Below, in pieces: positions 17,466 through 21,574 of a DNA stretch of 21,574 nt (position 1 is the first letter of the stretch; each line of letters begins with the position of its first letter). The notes beneath the pieces are model-generated. The model did no database searches. It saw only the letters and a list, made by a program, of their open reading frames with translations, and was not told the origin of the DNA. The position numbers and the translations under genes were made by a program. The DNA comes from Mnemiopsis leidyi (taxonomy: Eukaryota > Ctenophora > Tentaculata > Lobata > Bolinopsidae): positions 250,991 through 272,564 of the forward strand of contig JH152748.1 in assembly GCA_000226015.1 (NCBI GenBank), in the 5' to 3' direction.

Positions 17466-20400
17466 CTGTTGAAAGTCGTTGTCATTCAAAATAAGTTGAA
17501 ATTATGGGAAAGTGCCTCGATGAAAAACTGATTGGATCTTCCAATAAGGTAGATTTTTAACTAATATTATAAATAAAGGGGGTAATTCGACCACCATTTT
17601 TGACTATTTGGCCTCAGCCATGTGGCAACAGTCATGGTCGAATGCCCAAAAACGTTTACCATGAGCATAATAAAACTTTCAAGTAACAGTGGTCAAATGG
17701 ACGAAATTTTGTTTAACATTTCTATTTTGACTTTCGACCATGGGGCAATTTCCGGGGTGTCATTATCTTAGTCAGCGCCTTACCCGACTCTAAAATACAG
17801 ATCAGTTAAACTAAAGTGTGAAAAACAGTACCGTGGATATGTGAGAAGCAAGCTCGGATACACTTTCAAACATAAGACATCTCCATTGTTCCAGATTGTT
17901 TTCGTACTCTGACAACATGTCGAAATCGTGTTTGTATTCAAGCCGGTATTTCCGTAGGATCTCCTGAAATTGGGACATCTTAAACTTCCTTGCAATTTAT
18001 GGAGTCGCAATTCAAATAAATCAAAGCAAAAATGGTTTGCTTTACCACTGTGCCTCTCAGTAAAGTTAGTAGCTGATGGTGACTGAAAATAAAACCCATA
18101 GCCTTAAAAGTGAAGAAATGCGTTAGAATAGACACAATAAAAAGTAAGCAATACCTGAAGAGTAATAAACTCTTCAACTCTCGGCTTTAGAAATTTGTTA
18201 ATTTTGCCACAACCCTCCATAGCCTCATTAGCAACATCATACGCTCTTTTCTTCAGCGTGTCCAAGTAGTTGCGATTTAGTTGATGCATTATCTTGACAG
18301 TGGATGTGACCCTCACTTTCAGCTTCTTGTCCGAATCAAACTGGTCGCTAATCTTCATCATGTTTGCTAGGACGTTTTTCATGATATTTGTCAGCTCAAT
18401 AGAGCGCAAAGCAAACTCTCCAATGCCATGGTTAATGATACTGTTGTTTGCCTGTATCTCTTTTATCTTTGAGTGAAGTGTATGCAGTTGTTCATCAATA
18501 TTGCTCCCACTGTTTATTTTCTGTTTCGCCCATAAGCTCAGGTTGGATTTTGTCATCTCCAGAAGGCTCACTATGTAAGTTACAGGAACTTCAACCGAAA
18601 GGCAGTTCTGCAGAAAATCTTTGATTCCATCGTCTGAAATCTCATAAAGAACCTGGATCACCAGTTTGATTTCTACAACTTCAATAGAGTTGAGGAATCT
18701 ATCGAAGTCTAGCACACAAGGAAGATGAAGCTTGTTACAGATAGCGCCAATTAGTTGGTTAGATAGAACCGATTTAAATTGTTGGAGGGTCTTACTCGAC
18801 AATTTGCAGATGTTGTTTACAGTACTAGAGTCAATCCTCTGAAAGATTTCAATCAGAAGGTTAATGATTTTGATGAAAGCTTCGTTGGTGGTTAGTATGT
18901 CCTGCCTGCGAGCCTCCAAGTTTTGAGATTTTGCTGTCAAGTCGGACATGTTAACCTCTAGCCTGTTTGGGCTATCTTCACAATAGTCAATCAAGGACTG
19001 AACAGCATGTGAAACAAGATTGGAGTGCAGAATACACTTATCCAGCTCGTGACTGTATTGGTATGCTTCGATACACATTGCCATGGAAAGAGAGCAGTCG
19101 TATGAAATCAGGTCGGATGCATTTTTAGAGAACCTTGTGTATGTCAAGGGAGCTGGTTTGTAAGCCATGTCCATGTTGCTTTTAGACTTAGATAACACAT
19201 AGAGCTCATTAAACCTCAGGAAGTTCTTTTCCAAATGCTCAATATCAATGTATCGTTCTGTTAAAAGAAATTGATCTGCAGAAAGAATTCCAGTGACATT
19301 CTCTACAATCGATTTAAAGTCGTTGAAGGAGCAATCTGGCTTTACATACACAGTATGTGTCCTACACTCAGGAATGTTCAGCAAACTTAGGCTTATCATC
19401 TCTTTAATAGAGCTGACACAATCGAAGTACTCTTCAAAATTCATGGCTTTGCTTTCGTTTCTTTCCAACAATCTGCCCAGCACTGGCTCAATTAGTCGCT
19501 TTAACTCTATTGACATGGGTGATTTTGATGGGAGTTCCCGGCTGTATGTGATCTCGCCATCCTTAGTCCTCTGGGTACCAGAGATAACACCAGTTTCTTT
19601 ATCTTTCGTCATTTTCAGCATGGTAACCTTGTCTAATCGACCATGGTAAGGTCTAAAGGGTGTCTGCCCTGCTGCTGAATGATAAAATGTGGCACCCAGA
19701 CTCCACAAGTCAACCTCTGCCCTGAAGTTAGCTGGAGCTCTCCTATCAACCAGGGCCTTTTCATAGATGTCTGGATGAAGGTACTCTTCAGTTCCATGAA
19801 GTGACATAAACACTGCATCCTCTTCAAGCTCTCTAGCTCCTCCAAAGTCGGTCAACTTATATATACTTGACCCATCTTCTTTGATGCAGCGCATGATGTT
19901 ACCTGAAGTAACATATAATTCAGACATTGAAGTATAAAAAAAACCTGTAAATACTACTAGATACAATGCATGATTTTATTACTAAATAGTAGATAAAAAA
20001 CAAATAAGGGCAATATTACTTTGAATCTCATAGAGAAGTCACAATTCCATATTAAGGTAGTGACTGCACTTCTGATCATATTCAAGGATGAAATTTTAAT
20101 TTCAAAGCACATTGCAACAAAGAGCTACAGGGCTTCAGATAGCAATGTCAGTTCATAAATATATAAATACCTGGTTTGATATCTCTGTGAACAACATGGT
20201 TTTCTCGTAGATACTTTATTCCTTCAGTCACATCATTCAACACAGTTAAAAACTCATTGTCCTTGAGTCCATGTCGATTAATAGGCATGGAAAGAAAGCT
20301 AAATAGACTGCGTCCTTCACATAGTTCCATGACAACAATGCTCCTGGCAACATTCACATCATCCTCTTCTTCAATAGCCAGCACCTTCACAAGGTTTTTG

Positions 20401-20777
20401 TGTTCCAGCTTCTGTACCAGTTGGAGTTCTCTCTGGGGATGATTAGATAGAAAGTAAATTAAGAAATTATAAATGTTTAAGACTACCAACAAAGTGGTCT
20501 TATGTTCCTAGTCATTCAATCAAAGCAATGATAAGAACAAAATGTATAAAAAGTACCAGGAAATGCTATGAAAAGGGTCTTAATAAACCTGCTGCTGGTA
20601 CATGTCTCGAGAAATTCCAGCTTTATTGAACACTTTAACAGCTGCTGGTTCTCCAGTAGTTTTGTTGTATGCCTTAAAAACCTCGCAAGTTGCGCCATGA
20701 CCTAGCACTTCAAGTCGGTTCCAAACATAATTTTGTGAATTTCTGACTTGAGGAGAAGCAGGTCTCTGAGTACTCAT
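17304..20777 (-). CDS. TBK1: TBK1/IKK-epsilon-like serine/threonine kinase (5 exons, complete)
   Basis: Cytosolic kinase; in other animals it phosphorylates IRF factors downstream of STING/TLR adaptors and autophagy receptors. The joined CDS is 2,493 nt, 830 residues. Kinase about 19-325: glycine loop L-G-H-G-A-T (25-30), lysine K48, helix-C E65, H145-R146-D147, D169-F-G. Activation loop M-S-L-H-G-T-E-E-Y keeps S184, matching S172 of human TBK1. Ubiquitin-like domain about 330-392; helical scaffold about 405-733; C-terminal coiled coil 778-830 (M-K-R-E-V-M-S-R-I-E-E), matching the adaptor-binding tail. About 100 residues longer than human TBK1 (729), mostly in the helical part. I cannot separate TBK1 from IKK-epsilon; it probably predates their split. 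Confidence 0.95.
17466..17831. other. Kinase intron 4 (366 bp)
   Basis: Contains short inverted pieces (ATTCGACCACC near 17586, GGTCGAAT near 17637) and a third related TTCGACCATGG near 17735. They could be remnants of a mobile element; no coding content is seen. Confidence 0.5.
17832..17963 (-). CDS. TBK1: Kinase exon 4: scaffold helix
   Basis: Phase 0 in and out, 44 codons, from E-I-L-R-K-Y-R to H-I-S-T. Helix-forming composition rich in E, L and Y. The acceptor TTTCAG and donor GTACTG are both consensus. Found only by frame and phase, as this frame has no internal start. Confidence 0.88.
18155..19902 (-). CDS. TBK1: Kinase exon 3: activation loop, C-lobe, ULD and scaffold
   Basis: A single 1,748-nt exon, phase 1 in, phase 0 out (donor GTATTG). 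Begins N-I-M-R-C-I-K-E-D-G and carries D-F-G-G-A-R-E-L-E-E-D, the activation serine, D-L-W-S-L-G-A-T-F-Y-H, the ubiquitin-like domain and most of the helical region. DFG is followed by G-A-R where human TBK1 has A-A-R. Confidence 0.95.
20171..20432 (-). CDS. TBK1: Kinase exon 2: helix C to catalytic loop
   Basis: Phase 0 in, phase 1 out (donor GTATTT). Starts R-E-L-Q-L, with the helix-C glutamate, contains L-E-H-K-N-L-V-K-V-L-A-I-E-E-E and ends V-V-H-R-D-I-K-P. Near-identical motifs occur in vertebrate TBK1. Confidence 0.95.
20589..20777 (-). CDS. TBK1: Kinase exon 1: N-lobe
   Basis: Starts at ATG with A at -3 and runs 63 codons to Y-Q-Q-Q, phase 0 (donor GTTTAT). Includes the glycine loop and catalytic lysine in A-A-V-K-V-F. 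Its N-terminus is about ten residues longer than human TBK1. Confidence 0.93.
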
Positions 20778-21487
20778 TTTCAGTCATATGGCCTTAAAAG
20801 TATTATGTGTAAGTTTCATGAGTAAGTTTTATAGGTAAATTTAAGAAATGGGCAACAGATACTAGCAGATCAGCAAAAGGAAAACGTACATCAGATCCAA
20901 AAGGGACTCATGACATTAGAAACAATAGAAAGGATCGAGAAATTTTAACTTCTGGACTCTGGTGTTAACATTCATTCATCTGGATAGCAGATTAGACTGC
21001 ACATTTTTATTTTTATGTTATTTTCACATGAAATTCATGTTATTTAACAAGACAGGATAAAACAATTAATTTTTGTCTGAAAGTATTGCAGTAGATTGAC
21101 GCTTGTAGACAGCATGATGCTTGATACATATTTCTCCTAAAGTCTACAAGCAGATTTGAAGCTCCCTTTCCACATTGTTGTATGAAGTAAAGATTGCTGT
21201 ATGATATTGGTGTTTCAGATACCCCAGATTGCTATCATAGGTCACCAGTTAAGGCATTTAATGTTTCACTTAATCTGATAAATTTTATGATTATTGTGAT
21301 AATGATGTTTATAACAATTAAAAGTATAAAACCGACCAACAAATCAAATCATATTACATCAAAGATTATAAGTTCACAAATCACAAATGTAAGCAAGGGA
21401 AAGCGAATTCTCAATATTTTAATGAATTGTTATTATATTAACTTTTCCTGAAATTATCTTTTTCTGTGTAAGAAGTTCCAATCCCAG
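20778..21487. other. Upstream region of the kinase gene
   Basis: AT-rich, about 710 bp. A CTTTTAAG stretch just upstream of the start codon could be an acceptor of a non-coding first exon, so the promoter position is unclear. No TATA box is convincing. A plus-strand 85-codon frame here (21194-21451) looks like chance. Confidence 0.5.
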
Positions 21488-21574
21488 TGCTGCCTAGTCG
21501 TGGGGTGGGTGGCAAACGTCCTGCCCCAGAACATCATACCCCAGAGCACTTTAACCCAGAGATTCAGTCCAAGT
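21488..21574 (+). CDS. Possible internal exon of a divergent plus-strand gene (partial)
   Basis: After a T-rich tract and TTCCAATCCCAG the composition changes to GC-rich and one frame stays open to the window edge: L-P-S-R-G-V-G-G-K-R-P-A-P-E-H-H-T-P then more hydrophilic residues. Entry would be phase 1. No family recognised; the minus strand of the same stretch is less plausible as protein. Confidence 0.3.

Noticed and set aside
1-21574. CRISPR array, tRNA, rRNA or bacterial operon signals
   Set aside because: The tandem repeats have no spacers, no tRNA-like T-loop/anticodon fold was found, and the split genes are clearly eukaryotic.

Overview
The window is animal nuclear DNA. It carries two intron-rich protein genes, both on the minus strand, with canonical GT-AG introns. 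Most introns are 0.15-0.9 kb, and one is 4 kb. The domain types (multi-Ig/FN3 membrane receptor, TBK1/IKK-epsilon kinase) say metazoan. The compact layout and the divergence from vertebrate proteins point to an invertebrate, but I cannot name the phylum.

Gene 1 (15973 down to 283, continuing off the left edge or ending at 254) encodes a large type I membrane receptor. I assembled 27 exons by hand, and every intron phase closes. Order: signal peptide, nine Ig domains, three fibronectin type III domains, one transmembrane helix, and a short basic, proline-containing tail. About 1,244 codons lie in the window. The second Ig resembles the L1/contactin group, but nine Ig plus three FN3 fits no standard receptor class I know.

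Gene 2 (20777 down to 17304) is a complete five-exon TBK1/IKK-epsilon orthologue of 830 residues: kinase, ubiquitin-like domain, long helical scaffold/dimerisation region and C-terminal coiled coil. It is the innate-immunity and autophagy kinase that phosphorylates IRF-type factors and autophagy receptors in other animals. About 1.3 kb separates its stop from the receptor's start codon. A possible exon of a divergent plus-strand gene lies at the right edge (21488-21574).

The most unusual feature is in the receptor's introns. Several carry tandem repeats that touch, or contain, the splice site itself. Examples are five exact 50-bp copies of a whole 3' splice site before exon 18, about twelve 42-bp copies of a 5' splice site after exon 26, and two pyrimidine-rich, AG-free arrays whose last unit forms the acceptor of exon 25 or exon 10. 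Other arrays begin a few bases inside introns 6 and 13. Introns 12, 13 and 11 also hold hairpin-forming, MITE-like elements. The 4-kb first intron contains a 29-bp minisatellite and other simple repeats, and no convincing gene.
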